From contig CAMJJT010000004.1 of the NCBI GenBank assembly GCA_946406195.1, forward strand, positions 87,509 to 151,508: a stretch of 64,000 nt of DNA, in the 5' to 3' direction. This document shows positions 8,881 to 17,772 of the stretch, piece after piece. The notes beneath the pieces are model-generated. The model was not told the origin of the DNA. It saw only the letters and a program-made list of their open reading frames with translations, and ran no database searches. Both the position numbers and the translations under genes were made by a program. Source of the DNA: an uncultured Bacteroidales bacterium (GTDB lineage: Bacteria > Bacteroidota > Bacteroidia > Bacteroidales > Paludibacteraceae). Each line of letters begins with the position of its first letter. Within the stretch, counting starts at the first letter, position 1.

Positions 8881-10113
8881 TCAGCCGAAGAAGAGCGGAG
8901 CGATGGCAAAAGCAGCGATGGCGCCAGCGAGGTCGGCTATGAGGCAACAAGCAACGGCGTGGCGTGTGTCTTTGATATTCACCGAGCCGAAATAGACAGC
9001 AAGTACATAAAACGTGGTGTCTGTTGTGCCCTGCAGGATGCAGCAAAGACGTCCGACGAGGCTGTCCGCTCCGTGTGTGGTCATGGCTTCGAGCATCAGT
9101 CCGCGTGCTCCACTGCCGCTGAGGGGTTTCATCAGCGCAGTCGGGACAGCGCCTGCCAAGTCGGGATTGATACCGCAGGCGGCGAAACACCAAGCGATGC
9201 CTTGCTCTAATAATCCCATGGCTCCGGAAGCGCGGAACATACCAACTGCCACTAAGATCGCTATGAGATAAGGAATGATGCCTATTGCCGTTTGAAAACC
9301 ACCTTTCGCTCCATCGATGAAGGCGTCGTAAACGTTAATCTTTTGCACCATCGCTTGGATGATAAACCAGCAGATGACAGCAAGTAAGAGGATGGCTGCG
9401 ATAGCCGCCGAGACGGTGGAGAGTTTATCCGGCGAGAGCCTTGAAGCGCCCCAAACGAGTGCGCCCACAAGGGCGGTGAGACCAACGAGAGAGCCGATGA
9501 CGACCGGATCTTTCAATCGTATTTTTTGCGAGAGACAGACACAGAGAAGTCCGACCAGCGTAGCTACATACGTAGCAATCAGAATAGGCAGGAACACATC
9601 CGCGGGATTCGCCGCTCCGAGTTGGGCGCGATAAGCCATGATGGTGGTAGGAATGAGGGTTAGACCACTGGCTCCCAAGACGACAAACATGATCATGGCG
9701 TTGGAGGCTTTGGTCTTGTCGGAGTTCAGTTCCTGCAGTTCACCCATCGCTTTGAGTCCCATCGGCGTAGCGGCATTGTCAAGTCCGAGCATGTTTGCCG
9801 CGAAATTCATCAGCATAGAGCCATAAACAGGATGTCCTTTCGGAATATCCGGGAAAATACGACTAAAAAAGGGATTGATGGCTTTTCCCAGCGTGTTGAC
9901 AGCTCCGGCTTTCTCTCCGATTTTCATGATTCCCATCCAAAGCGCCAAGACGCCGGTGAGACCGAGAGACAGTTCAAATCCTGTCTTTGCACTATCGAAA
10001 GTGGAGTTGAGAATCGCGGAAAAGATATCCACGTTTCCAAAACAAAATGCCTGCACTAATCCCATTAGGACAGCCAGCAAAATGAGTGAAATCCAAATAT
10101 AATTCAAAATCAT
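8881..10113 (-). CDS. Fused SpmA/SpmB-like nucleoside-recognition (Gate) domain membrane protein
   Basis: About 410 residues and some ten membrane helices, arranged as two halves. The first matches SpmA-type sequences (MNFAANMLGLDNAATPMGLKAM) and the second SpmB-type (GSGARGLMLE, CILQGTTDTTFYVLAVYFG). Bacillus SpmA and SpmB act in spore core dehydration; in non-sporing Bacteroidales the fused form is widespread with an unknown transport role. I start it at 10113 because a -33/-7 promoter ends just before that ATG; a longer frame to 10260 would run through the divergent gene. Confidence 0.85.
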   Translation of the reverse strand: MILNYIWISLILLAVLMGLVQAFCFGNVDIFSAILNSTFDSAKTGFELSLGLTGVLALWMGIMKIGEKAGAVNTLGKAINPFFSRIFPDIPKGHPVYGSMLMNFAANMLGLDNAATPMGLKAMGELQELNSDKTKASNAMIMFVVLGASGLTLIPTTIMAYRAQLGAANPADVFLPILIATYVATLVGLLCVCLSQKIRLKDPVVIGSLVGLTALVGALVWGASRLSPDKLSTVSAAIAAILLLAVICWFIIQAMVQKINVYDAFIDGAKGGFQTAIGIIPYLIAILVAVGMFRASGAMGLLEQGIAWCFAACGINPDLAGAVPTALMKPLSGSGARGLMLEAMTTHGADSLVGRLCCILQGTTDTTFYVLAVYFGSVNIKDTRHAVACCLIADLAGAIAAFAIAPLFFG

Positions 10114-10117
10114 GCTA

Positions 10118-10165
10118 CAAAAGTACACTTTTTTTTGCATATATGCAAATATTTTTGTAATTTTG
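10118..10165. promoter_or_regulatory. Symmetric divergent promoters sharing a palindrome
   Basis: A 16-bp palindrome (10134-10149, TTTGCATATATGCAAA) supplies the TTTG -33 box for both directions. Rightward, the -7 box TAATTTTG is at 10158-10165; leftward, TACTTTTG reads at 10125-10118. Both spacings are 20 nt. The predicted starts fall within a few bases of the two ATGs, so both messages may be leaderless. Confidence 0.8.
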
Positions 10166-10173
10166 CAGCATAA

Positions 10174-10986
10174 ATGGCAAAATGTAAACATATTCATAGG
10201 GTTTGGGCGTTCGTTCGGCACTATCTGACCGCATGGAACACAACGGGTGAAGGTATTCATTCGCCTTATTTATTCCGGTTGGTTCGTTTCGTTTTTCGGG
10301 ACGAAAACAGTTATTATTGTTTTTCGGATATTGAGCGAAGGAGAGAGTTACTGCTGGCGTGCAAGGATGAATTGAATGTGGTGGATTACGGGTCGTCGGG
10401 CAGCAAAGAAGGGGTGCATGTGTCGCGGCGTGTGTGCGATATTGCGAAGACGCATCTGGAGAGTGCCCGTATGGGGCAACTTCTTTTCCGAATCCTCAAT
10501 TTCATGGGGCAGGAAGAGAAAAGGCCGCTGGAGATTTTGGAATTGGGTACATCGTTAGGCGTGACCACGTCTTATCTGGCGAGTGCAGATAGCCGGAACA
10601 GGGTGATGACGATGGAAGGCAGCGAGGCTGTGCTGAAAGTGGCGCAAGGTGTTTGGAGGGCGTTGCGGTTGGAGAATATCGAATGGCAAGCAGGAAATAT
10701 TGACGACACCTTATTTAATTACGCGCGCGAGGGGCTGGATCTGGCGTATGTGGATGCGAACCATACGTATGAGGCGACTACGCGGTATGTGCGCTATCTC
10801 TTGCCGCGGATGGTTGAGAAAGGGATTATTGCTATCGATGATATCCACTATTCCGAGGAGATGGAGCGTGCATGGGAAGAGGTGAAGCGTGATCCGAGCG
10901 TGACTACCACGATGGATTTGTATCATATGGGGTTGGTTTTTGTGGATCCGCACTATCTGAAACGGCATTATAGGATAAATGTGTGA
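10174..10986 (+). CDS. Class I SAM-dependent methyltransferase
   Basis: A 270-residue protein whose middle (about 100-240) is a Rossmann-type methyltransferase: motif I is ILELGTSLGVTTSYLA, the acidic end of strand two is MTMEGSE, and LAYVDANHTYEATTRY plus IIAIDDIHYS look like the O-methyltransferase/Methyltransf_24 type. The first 90 residues (HSPYLFRLVRFVF) are shared with Bacteroidales homologues. The substrate is unknown. It starts the unit that continues with the cobalamin adenosyltransferase gene, which lies 19 bases downstream. Confidence 0.8.
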   Translation: MAKCKHIHRVWAFVRHYLTAWNTTGEGIHSPYLFRLVRFVFRDENSYYCFSDIERRRELLLACKDELNVVDYGSSGSKEGVHVSRRVCDIAKTHLESARMGQLLFRILNFMGQEEKRPLEILELGTSLGVTTSYLASADSRNRVMTMEGSEAVLKVAQGVWRALRLENIEWQAGNIDDTLFNYAREGLDLAYVDANHTYEATTRYVRYLLPRMVEKGIIAIDDIHYSEEMERAWEEVKRDPSVTTTMDLYHMGLVFVDPHYLKRHYRINV

Positions 10987-11005
10987 TGTGTAATGTGTAG
11001 AGAAT

Positions 11006-11536
11006 ATGGCTATTTATACTAAAACAGGAGACAAAGGTGAGACTTCGCTGGCGAATGGCGAGCGAATCTCAAAGGCCGATGCCCGCATAGAGGCGTACGG
11101 GACAGTAGATGAACTCAATAGTTGGGTTGGTCTTCTGCGTGCCGGAATGCAAAAGGAGGGCGTGGACGATAAAGATGTACAGGCTGAGTTGCAATGGATT
11201 CAGAACAAGCTCTTTAATCTGGGAGCAGAGTTGAGTCTGGCACCCGGAGAGTGGATTACGAGAGAGGATGTTCAGCAGGTGGAGAGATGGATTGACGCCA
11301 TGCAGGCGGAGATTCCGAAACAGCGTGCGTTCGTCTTGCCGAGCGGTAATGAAACGATGGCTCGATGCCATGTTTGTCGCACTATTTGTCGTCGTGCTGA
11401 GCGCAGAATGATTGCTTTGGGATGCAAGGACGAGGCGATGCAAGTGATGAATCGAATCAGCGATTATCTGTTCGTACTTGCGCGGTACATTGGATATAAG
11501 ATGAACGTAGCCGAAGAAACGTGGAAAAAGAACTGA
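11006..11536 (+). CDS. ATP:cob(I)alamin adenosyltransferase, PduO type
   Basis: A 176-residue PduO-type adenosyltransferase that makes adenosylcobalamin. The ATP-binding start YTKTGDKGETSLANGERISK, the GTVDELNSWVGLLR helix and RRAERRMIALG near residue 128 are hallmark motifs. In Bacteroidales the product serves methylmalonyl-CoA mutase in the propionate pathway, in keeping with succinate formation by the frd operon. It closely follows the methyltransferase gene. Confidence 0.92.
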   Translation: MAIYTKTGDKGETSLANGERISKADARIEAYGTVDELNSWVGLLRAGMQKEGVDDKDVQAELQWIQNKLFNLGAELSLAPGEWITREDVQQVERWIDAMQAEIPKQRAFVLPSGNETMARCHVCRTICRRAERRMIALGCKDEAMQVMNRISDYLFVLARYIGYKMNVAEETWKKN

Positions 11537-11611
11537 AAATGAAGAAAAATTGACGTAAAGTAGCTTATTTGTGTAAAAATTATCAAAAAATGTAAAATAT
11601 TCCAAGAAATA

Positions 11612-11643
11612 TTTGCATAATTCGAAAGATTTTACTACTTTTG
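11612..11643 (+). promoter_or_regulatory. -33/-7 promoter upstream of the DUF2795 gene
   Basis: TTTG at 11612-11615 and TACTTTTG at 11636-11643, spaced by 20 nt, both fitting the Bacteroidota primary sigma consensus. It probably drives the DUF2795 gene and the T9SS genes behind it. Confidence 0.8.
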
Positions 11644-11699
11644 CACGATATTTTGAAAGACTATGCCCGTATTGGGTTGATTTGTGATGGACTAAAGTT

Positions 11700-11927
11700 A
11701 TGTATTGGACGCTTGAATTAGCTTCGAAATTGGAGGATGCTCCATGGCCGGCAACGAAAGATGAGTTGCTGGATTATGCCAATCGTATCGGTGCTCCGGC
11801 AGAGGTAATAGAGAATCTGCAAGAATTGGAGGACGAGGACGAAGAACAGTACGAGAGTATTCTTGATATTTGGCCTGATTATCCTATTCAGGACGAAGAT
11901 TTCTTCTTTGATGAAGAAGAGTATTAA
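11700..11927 (+). CDS. DUF2795 family small acidic protein
   Basis: A 75-residue protein whose N-terminal half (LASKLEDAPWPATKDELLDYANRIGAPAEVIENLQ) matches the DUF2795 helical fold, followed by a very acidic tail (EDEDEEQYE, FFFDEEEY). Homologues of the same size are widespread in Bacteroidales; the function is unknown. It is the first gene after a good promoter and ends just before porP, so it may be co-transcribed with the secretion genes. Confidence 0.85.
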   Translation: MYWTLELASKLEDAPWPATKDELLDYANRIGAPAEVIENLQELEDEDEEQYESILDIWPDYPIQDEDFFFDEEEY

Positions 11928-11948
11928 TGATTGACCATTGATAGTTGC

Positions 11949-12905
11949 GTGAAACGATGTATTGTTCTGTTGATAGGGATGGTGTCGGCTGTGGCAGTAA
12001 TGGCTCAGTTTGACCCGCAGATGGGGCAATATATGTATATGCAAAGTGCCTATAATCCGGCAGCGGCCGGAGAAGGCGATTTGATGAAAGTGGCAGGAAT
12101 GCACCGCATGCAGTACATCAGCATGAGAAATGCTCCGATGAGTACTTGGTTTACTTTTACATCGCCTTTTGTGATAGGTAAGACACGCCATGGCGCAGGA
12201 GTGCGGTTCTTGAATGACCGTTTTGGTTTGTTCACGACGCAGGCTTTTTACGGGCAGTATGCTTATCGCCAGAAGATCGGAAAGGGTTATTTGAGTGTCG
12301 GAGTGGATTTGGGCTTCGTGAATGTAGGCTTTAAAGGTGACTCTGTGAACCTCAAGGACTTGGAGGATGAGTATCATGCCGATGGCGCAAACGATGAAGC
12401 GATTCCAACCGCCAGTAAATCGGGTATGAAGTTCGATATGGGCGTGGGAATATACTATTGCACCCCGATATGGTGGGTAGGCGGTAGTTACAGCCACGTG
12501 ACACGTCCGGTTGTTGATCTGGATGAGAAATCGGATTTGCGGTTGGTAGGGACGATGTTTATTACGGGTGGATACCATTTCCGGTTGAAAGATCACAGAG
12601 AATGGGTGTTGACGCCGAGTGCAATGGTGATGAGTGATTTTATCAGCTGGGATGTGAACCTGACTCTGATGTGCGATTTCAAAGATCGCTATCGTTGGGG
12701 ATTGGGTTACAGAATAGATGGAAGTGTAAATATACTACTGGGTATAGATATTATATCAGGATTGCAGTTGGGTTATACTTGCGAGTTGCCGACCAACAAG
12801 TTGTTAGTAGAGAGTTACGGTAGCCACGAGTTGATGTTATCCTACGGATTTGATATACTGAAGCCCAAAAGAACGAATAAATATAAATCAATTAGATACT
12901 TATAA
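11949..12905 (+). CDS. porP: Type IX secretion system outer-membrane protein PorP/SprF family
   Basis: About 318 residues. I choose a GTG start at 11949 because it gives a proper signal peptide (KRCIVLLIGMVSAVAVMAQ); a TTG at 11931 is also in frame. The mature start FDPQMGQYMYMQSAYNPAAAG is the family signature (PorP_SprF), followed by a beta-barrel-like series of strands. In Porphyromonas gingivalis and Flavobacterium, PorP/SprF proteins work with the PorKLMN machine in protein secretion. Its place directly before porK is the usual one. Confidence 0.92.
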   Translation: MKRCIVLLIGMVSAVAVMAQFDPQMGQYMYMQSAYNPAAAGEGDLMKVAGMHRMQYISMRNAPMSTWFTFTSPFVIGKTRHGAGVRFLNDRFGLFTTQAFYGQYAYRQKIGKGYLSVGVDLGFVNVGFKGDSVNLKDLEDEYHADGANDEAIPTASKSGMKFDMGVGIYYCTPIWWVGGSYSHVTRPVVDLDEKSDLRLVGTMFITGGYHFRLKDHREWVLTPSAMVMSDFISWDVNLTLMCDFKDRYRWGLGYRIDGSVNILLGIDIISGLQLGYTCELPTNKLLVESYGSHELMLSYGFDILKPKRTNKYKSIRYL

Positions 12906-12907
12906 GT

Positions 12908-14254
12908 ATGAAAATGAGTAAGATTTTGCCGTTCATCGCGTTAGCGTTGGTAATGGCGGGTTGCAACAAACCGGCTGGTGAACTCGTAGGAGCTCACAAG
13001 TCTACCAATTTTAAGGAGGCTAATCCTTATGGTATGTTGTTTATCAAGAAAGGTAGTTTTATGATGGGTGCCAACACTCAGTCTGCTGTTTTTGAGCAGC
13101 CGGACAATGTGGTCATGGTTACTGTCGATGCTTTCTGGATGGATGAAACAGAGATCACCAACAACGAATATCATCAGTTTGTGAACTGGGTTCGTGACTC
13201 TATTGCTCTGACTAACTTGGTGGCAGCCGGTTTGACAGATTATGCTATTCAGCCGAAGGATGAAGACTTCGATGAGGAGCATTTTGCATTGAACTGGCGA
13301 AAGAAAATTCCTTGGAACAGCAAGGAAGAGGATGTTGTGGATGCATTGACGCCGTTGTACTATTCGGATGGTCAATTCAACACCAATCATCTGCACTATC
13401 GTTATAGCTGGGTGAATATGGACCAAGCGCTGCCGCAAAGCAATAAATGGGATGTTTCGACGAGTACTTATCCTCCCGGAGCAACGGCTCGTGTAGATAC
13501 CTTCTGGGTAAATGAGATGGGTGAGATCAAGGACTCCACGATTTATCGTCCGTTGAAAGAGCCGAAGGATCTGCTCACTAACCGTATTATCTGTATATAC
13601 CCGGATACGCTCGTATGGGCGCGTGATTTCCAATTCTCTTATAATGATCCGTTGCTGCACATGTACTTCCGCCATCCTGGGTACTCGGAGTATCCGGTTG
13701 TGGGTGTAACATGGGAGCAGGCGCATGCTTTCTGCGATTGGCGTACGAAACTGTTTAACTCTTATTCGTCCGTTGACGCAAACTTTTACCGTTTGCCGAC
13801 AGAGGCTCAATGGGAGTATGCCGCCCGTGGCGGTCGTAAGATGGCTATGTACCCGTGGGGTAGTAACTATGCCCGTGACGCAAAGGGTTGTTTCTTTGCT
13901 AACTTCAAGCCTTACCGCGGTGCTTATAACGATGATACCGGTACTACGACTATGAAAGTTGGTCAGTTCCGACCGAATGATTTCGGTCTGTTTGATATGG
14001 CCGGAAATGTGGCTGAGTGGACTAACTCTGCTTATCAGAGTGCATCGAATACGCATATGCACGACCTCAATCCGGACTATTCTTACATGGCCCGTAAAGA
14101 TGATCCGGATATCTTGAAACGCAAAGTAATCAAAGGTGGTAGCTGGAAAGATATCAGCTATTATATGCAGTGCGGTGTTCGTTCCTACGAATATCAGTAT
14201 GAGAGTCGTCCGTATATCGGTTTCCGTTGCGTGCGCTCCTATATCGGTGATTAA
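12908..14254 (+). CDS. porK: Type IX secretion ring lipoprotein PorK/GldK
   Basis: A 448-residue lipoprotein: the signal peptide ends in the lipobox VMAGC, with the lipidated Cys near residue 19. The body is an FGE-sulfatase-like fold (GSFMMGANTQ, FWMDETEITNNEYHQFVNW, RLPTEAQWEYAARGG, GLFDMAGNVAEW, IGFRCVR), as in PorK/GldK. With PorN it forms the large periplasmic ring beneath the outer membrane. It begins two bases after porP. Confidence 0.95.
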   Translation: MKMSKILPFIALALVMAGCNKPAGELVGAHKSTNFKEANPYGMLFIKKGSFMMGANTQSAVFEQPDNVVMVTVDAFWMDETEITNNEYHQFVNWVRDSIALTNLVAAGLTDYAIQPKDEDFDEEHFALNWRKKIPWNSKEEDVVDALTPLYYSDGQFNTNHLHYRYSWVNMDQALPQSNKWDVSTSTYPPGATARVDTFWVNEMGEIKDSTIYRPLKEPKDLLTNRIICIYPDTLVWARDFQFSYNDPLLHMYFRHPGYSEYPVVGVTWEQAHAFCDWRTKLFNSYSSVDANFYRLPTEAQWEYAARGGRKMAMYPWGSNYARDAKGCFFANFKPYRGAYNDDTGTTTMKVGQFRPNDFGLFDMAGNVAEWTNSAYQSASNTHMHDLNPDYSYMARKDDPDILKRKVIKGGSWKDISYYMQCGVRSYEYQYESRPYIGFRCVRSYIGD

Positions 14255-14286
14255 TTAGTAATAAATATTAAAAAGTTATATATATT

Positions 14287-15219
14287 ATGGCTACAGAAAA
14301 TGCTGCAAAGCAAGGTTTTGGCGCAAAGTTCTTCCACTGGTATGAGTCTTATCAGGGTAAGAGTATCGTAAACATCGTTTATTCGGTTGGTGCATCGGTC
14401 GTTATTATCGGTGCGTTGTTTAAAATTCTGCACTGGCCAGGTGCAAGTCAGGTGCTTATGATCGGTATGTTCACCGAGGCATTCCTGTTCTTGATTGGAA
14501 CCTTGGATCATCCCCATCCGGAGTTCCACTGGGAGAATGTGTTCCCGCAGTTGTTGGAGTATGGAACAAAGCCTGAGTTGTTGGAGGAGAAGTCCAAACA
14601 GGCTCGTCCGACATTGTTGGGCGCAGGTGTTGCCGGTGGTCCCGCTATTTCCAGTGGTATTGCTGCTCCGGCAGGTGCTCCTATTGCAGCAGAGGCAGGC
14701 GCTAAAGTTCCTTCGTTGAAGGATGAAGATCTGAAGGCGCTCAAGGATGGTATTGCAGATTTGGCTAAAACAGCTACGCAGTTTGCAGAGTTGGGTAAAG
14801 TGGCTCAGACAGGTGTTAAGTTAGGCGAGAAATTAGAGGCTGCCGGCGCAGCAGCTGATGCTTATTCCACGAAGATGTCTGCAGCCGGCGCAGCAGTTGA
14901 TTCTTACGCAGCCGCTACCGCTAATCTGGCACAGAGCTACACGCAGGTAAGTGCTGACATGAAGAATGTAGCAGAAGAGACCAAGGCTTATAAGCAAGGT
15001 GTTGCTGATATGGGTCAGAAACTGGCTTCGTTGAACTCAGTTTACGAGTTGCAATTACAGGCTGTAAACGCACAGGCGGAGGCTCAGAAAGCTGCTACTG
15101 CTTCGGCCAAAGAAGCCGCAGAGGCACAGGCTGCTTTCGCAGCAGGTACCAAGCAGTTGCATAAGCAAGTGGCTGATTTGAACTCGATTTATGGAAATAT
15201 GCTTAATGCACTTGCATAA
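14287..15219 (+). CDS. porL: Type IX secretion motor protein PorL/GldL
   Basis: A 310-residue inner-membrane protein with two close membrane helices (about 28-48 and 55-75), the second containing the conserved glutamate in GMFTEAFLFLIG thought to take part in proton flow. The C-terminal 170 residues are Ala-rich cytoplasmic helix. PorL and PorM form the rotary motor that drives type IX secretion. Order and spacing in the operon are standard. Confidence 0.94.
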   Translation: MATENAAKQGFGAKFFHWYESYQGKSIVNIVYSVGASVVIIGALFKILHWPGASQVLMIGMFTEAFLFLIGTLDHPHPEFHWENVFPQLLEYGTKPELLEEKSKQARPTLLGAGVAGGPAISSGIAAPAGAPIAAEAGAKVPSLKDEDLKALKDGIADLAKTATQFAELGKVAQTGVKLGEKLEAAGAAADAYSTKMSAAGAAVDSYAAATANLAQSYTQVSADMKNVAEETKAYKQGVADMGQKLASLNSVYELQLQAVNAQAEAQKAATASAKEAAEAQAAFAAGTKQLHKQVADLNSIYGNMLNALA

Positions 15220-15243
15220 GTTTAACTTTTAAACACTTCAGCA

Positions 15244-16812
15244 ATGGGTGGAGCAAAAAACTGTCCGGAAACCCCGAGACAAAAAATGATTGGTATGATG
15301 TACTTGGTGCTCACCGCCATGTTGGCGTTGAACGTAAGTACGGATATCCTCAATGGTTTTACATTGGTGGACAATAGTTTGCATTCCTCTATCGCTGCAT
15401 CGGATACGCGTAACGCAAAACTCTATCGTGATTTCCAAGCGGCTAATGCCGATAACCCGGAGAAGACACAGGAGTGGTTCGATAAGGCAAAAGAGGTACA
15501 GAAACGTGCAGACTCGTTGTATAATTATATTCAGGATTTCAAAGAGCATATTGCTATCTTGGCAGATGGTAAGAAACGGGTAGATGAGTTGAAAACGCAG
15601 GGGCTGGATCCCACAATGCATATTGAAGGAAACTCCAATTTGGACGTAACCGGTCAGTATGCTCTCGTGCAGGGTAACGGTCTGATTCTCAAAGATATGG
15701 TTGCTTATTACCGTGACTACGCTGCTGATTTGGCAGAGAACGATGCGGAATTGCGCAATGCTATTCGTCAATCTCTGGCTACCGAGCGTGGTTGGAATGC
15801 GCATGAGAAAGATTCCTGCGATTGGGAAGTAGCGGTCTTTGATGGTATGCCGGTAGGCGCATCGATTACTATTCTGACAAAAATGCAGAACGATGTACGT
15901 ACTACGGAGAGTCAGTTGATCCAATACTTAATGGATCGCACGGACGCGGGTGACCTGCGCGTGAATAAATTGAACGCGTACGTGATACCGAACTCGAACT
16001 ATGTGATCCGCGGCGGTAAATATTCCGCACAGATTATCTTGGCGGCAGTGGACTCAACGCAACGTCCTGAGTATTATATTGAAGGTCAGCGAATTAACGA
16101 TCAAGGTGTCTATGAAGTAGCCGCTTCGGGTGTAGGTCTGAAGAAATATTCGGGTTGGATCGCTTATCAGAATCCTTCTACCGGTGCGATGGAGAACCTA
16201 CCGTTCTCGAGTGAGTATAGCGTAGGTGAGCCGGCTGTGACGATTTCGAATACGGACCTCAACATTATGTACCGCGGATACGACAATAAGTTCTCGATCT
16301 CTGTACCGGGTGTAGCAAATGACAAAGTCAAAGTGAACGTTAACGGTGCTACGGTGCGTCAGCAGGGTGGTCTTTGGATCATCAAACCGGGTGATAACGC
16401 GAAGAATGTGACGATTTCTGTTTCTGCAGAGTTGGATGGCCGCATGCAGTCTATGGGTAGCAGAGATTATCGTGTCAAAGCATTACCGAAGCCGGGTGCT
16501 TACTTCAAATCAGGAGAGAAAGAGTATAACGAAGGTAGTATTTCCCGTGGTGCGCTCTTGAATCCATCGGCTACTGTGATTGCTTCGTATGGACCGGATG
16601 GTCTGTTGGACCTGCCGTATGACATCACCAGCTTTAAGGTAAATATCAACGGTGTCTTCACGGAAGCGCGTGGGAACAAGTTCACTCGTGATCAGATGGA
16701 TCGTCTTGGTAAACTGAAGATGGGTGCTATCGTGGTTATTACGGATGTCCGCGCGAAAGGTCCTGATGGTAAGGAGACCCGTTTGGCTCCAATTCCTCTA
16801 TATCTGAATTAA
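15244..16812 (+). CDS. porM: Type IX secretion motor/periplasmic protein PorM/GldM
   Basis: A 522-residue protein with a short cytoplasmic start (NCPETPRQKMIGMMYLV), one membrane helix (about 14-35, MYLVLTAMLALNVS) and a long periplasmic part made of four domains, the last with SRDYRVKALPKP typical of GldM C-terminal domains. PorM spans the periplasm and links the PorL motor to the PorKN ring. Confidence 0.95.
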   Translation: MGGAKNCPETPRQKMIGMMYLVLTAMLALNVSTDILNGFTLVDNSLHSSIAASDTRNAKLYRDFQAANADNPEKTQEWFDKAKEVQKRADSLYNYIQDFKEHIAILADGKKRVDELKTQGLDPTMHIEGNSNLDVTGQYALVQGNGLILKDMVAYYRDYAADLAENDAELRNAIRQSLATERGWNAHEKDSCDWEVAVFDGMPVGASITILTKMQNDVRTTESQLIQYLMDRTDAGDLRVNKLNAYVIPNSNYVIRGGKYSAQIILAAVDSTQRPEYYIEGQRINDQGVYEVAASGVGLKKYSGWIAYQNPSTGAMENLPFSSEYSVGEPAVTISNTDLNIMYRGYDNKFSISVPGVANDKVKVNVNGATVRQQGGLWIIKPGDNAKNVTISVSAELDGRMQSMGSRDYRVKALPKPGAYFKSGEKEYNEGSISRGALLNPSATVIASYGPDGLLDLPYDITSFKVNINGVFTEARGNKFTRDQMDRLGKLKMGAIVVITDVRAKGPDGKETRLAPIPLYLN

Positions 16813-16818
16813 TACCAA

Positions 16819-17772
16819 ATGAATATGATAAAGAAACTTAGTATTATCGCATGCTTGATGCTTGCTGTCATCACGGCGCAGGCGCAGCATAAAGTTATCT
16901 CGTTCTTCGATGAGGTAGGTAGTGCTCGTATCCAAACAGGAGAGTATTCCGATGCACATGATACCATTGTGATGGTTGATCACCGTTGGGATGACATCAT
17001 CTGGTCGCGCTATGTATATCGCATTATTGACATGCGATACAAGCAGAACTATCAGCTCTATTTCCCGACCAAATCGGATGATACGGATTATCGTAACCTC
17101 TTTAAAGTGATTACGGATGCCGTGGTGGATGGTATGCCGATTTATGAGAAGAATATGGAGACAATCAAGCCGGATTTCAAACAGGATCCTGTAAGCCGTA
17201 CATCTATCCCGATGATGTTTATGGTGGACGATCCTCTGGTGGACTATTCGGATGATCCTTCGCACTATGATATCTCTTCTTCGGATGCTATGTTGGTGCA
17301 CTACGACAGTATTGCTGACGAGTTGTCATTCCACTTCTATCCGTTTGAGAAAATCGTGAAGAATCAGATTAAGTATCTGACGCAGGAGATTGTGTTCTTT
17401 GACAAGCACACCTCGCGTCTCCATACGAAGATTATGGCGATTGCTCCGCTTCAATCGGATAAGATTTCCACGCGTGACAGCTCGAATATCATGCAGTCTC
17501 TGCGAGAGTCGATCATGTTCTGGATTCCGTTTGATGGATTGCGTCCGTATCTGGCAATGCAGTATGCTATTCCTAACCGTAACGAGACGAAACGTGTAAC
17601 CTTTGACGAGTTCTTCCAGAAACGTCTGTTCACGTCCTATATCGTGGGTGAGGGCAATATGTATAACCGCTGGATCCCTGATTACACAGGAGATGAAGAA
17701 AAGGTACGTAAGGAGCAAGAGCGTATTGCTACAGAGTTGCTTAATTTTGAGCAAGATCTTTGGGAATATTAA
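16819..17772 (+). CDS. porN: Type IX secretion ring protein PorN/GldN
   Basis: A 317-residue periplasmic protein with a signal peptide ending ITAQAQ, followed by the PorN/GldN body (WDDIIWSRYVYRIIDMRYKQN, LYFPTKSDD and the late RWIPDYTG segment). It pairs with lipoprotein PorK in the ring of the type IX secretion machine. Its stop codon overlaps the ftsX start by one base (TAATG), so secretion and cell-division genes probably share a transcript. Confidence 0.94.
   Translation: MNMIKKLSIIACLMLAVITAQAQHKVISFFDEVGSARIQTGEYSDAHDTIVMVDHRWDDIIWSRYVYRIIDMRYKQNYQLYFPTKSDDTDYRNLFKVITDAVVDGMPIYEKNMETIKPDFKQDPVSRTSIPMMFMVDDPLVDYSDDPSHYDISSSDAMLVHYDSIADELSFHFYPFEKIVKNQIKYLTQEIVFFDKHTSRLHTKIMAIAPLQSDKISTRDSSNIMQSLRESIMFWIPFDGLRPYLAMQYAIPNRNETKRVTFDEFFQKRLFTSYIVGEGNMYNRWIPDYTGDEEKVRKEQERIATELLNFEQDLWEY

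Noticed and set aside
10114..10260. N-terminal extension of the SpmAB-like protein
   Set aside because: It would start inside the divergent methyltransferase gene and cross both promoters; the encoded residues are unlike a membrane protein start.
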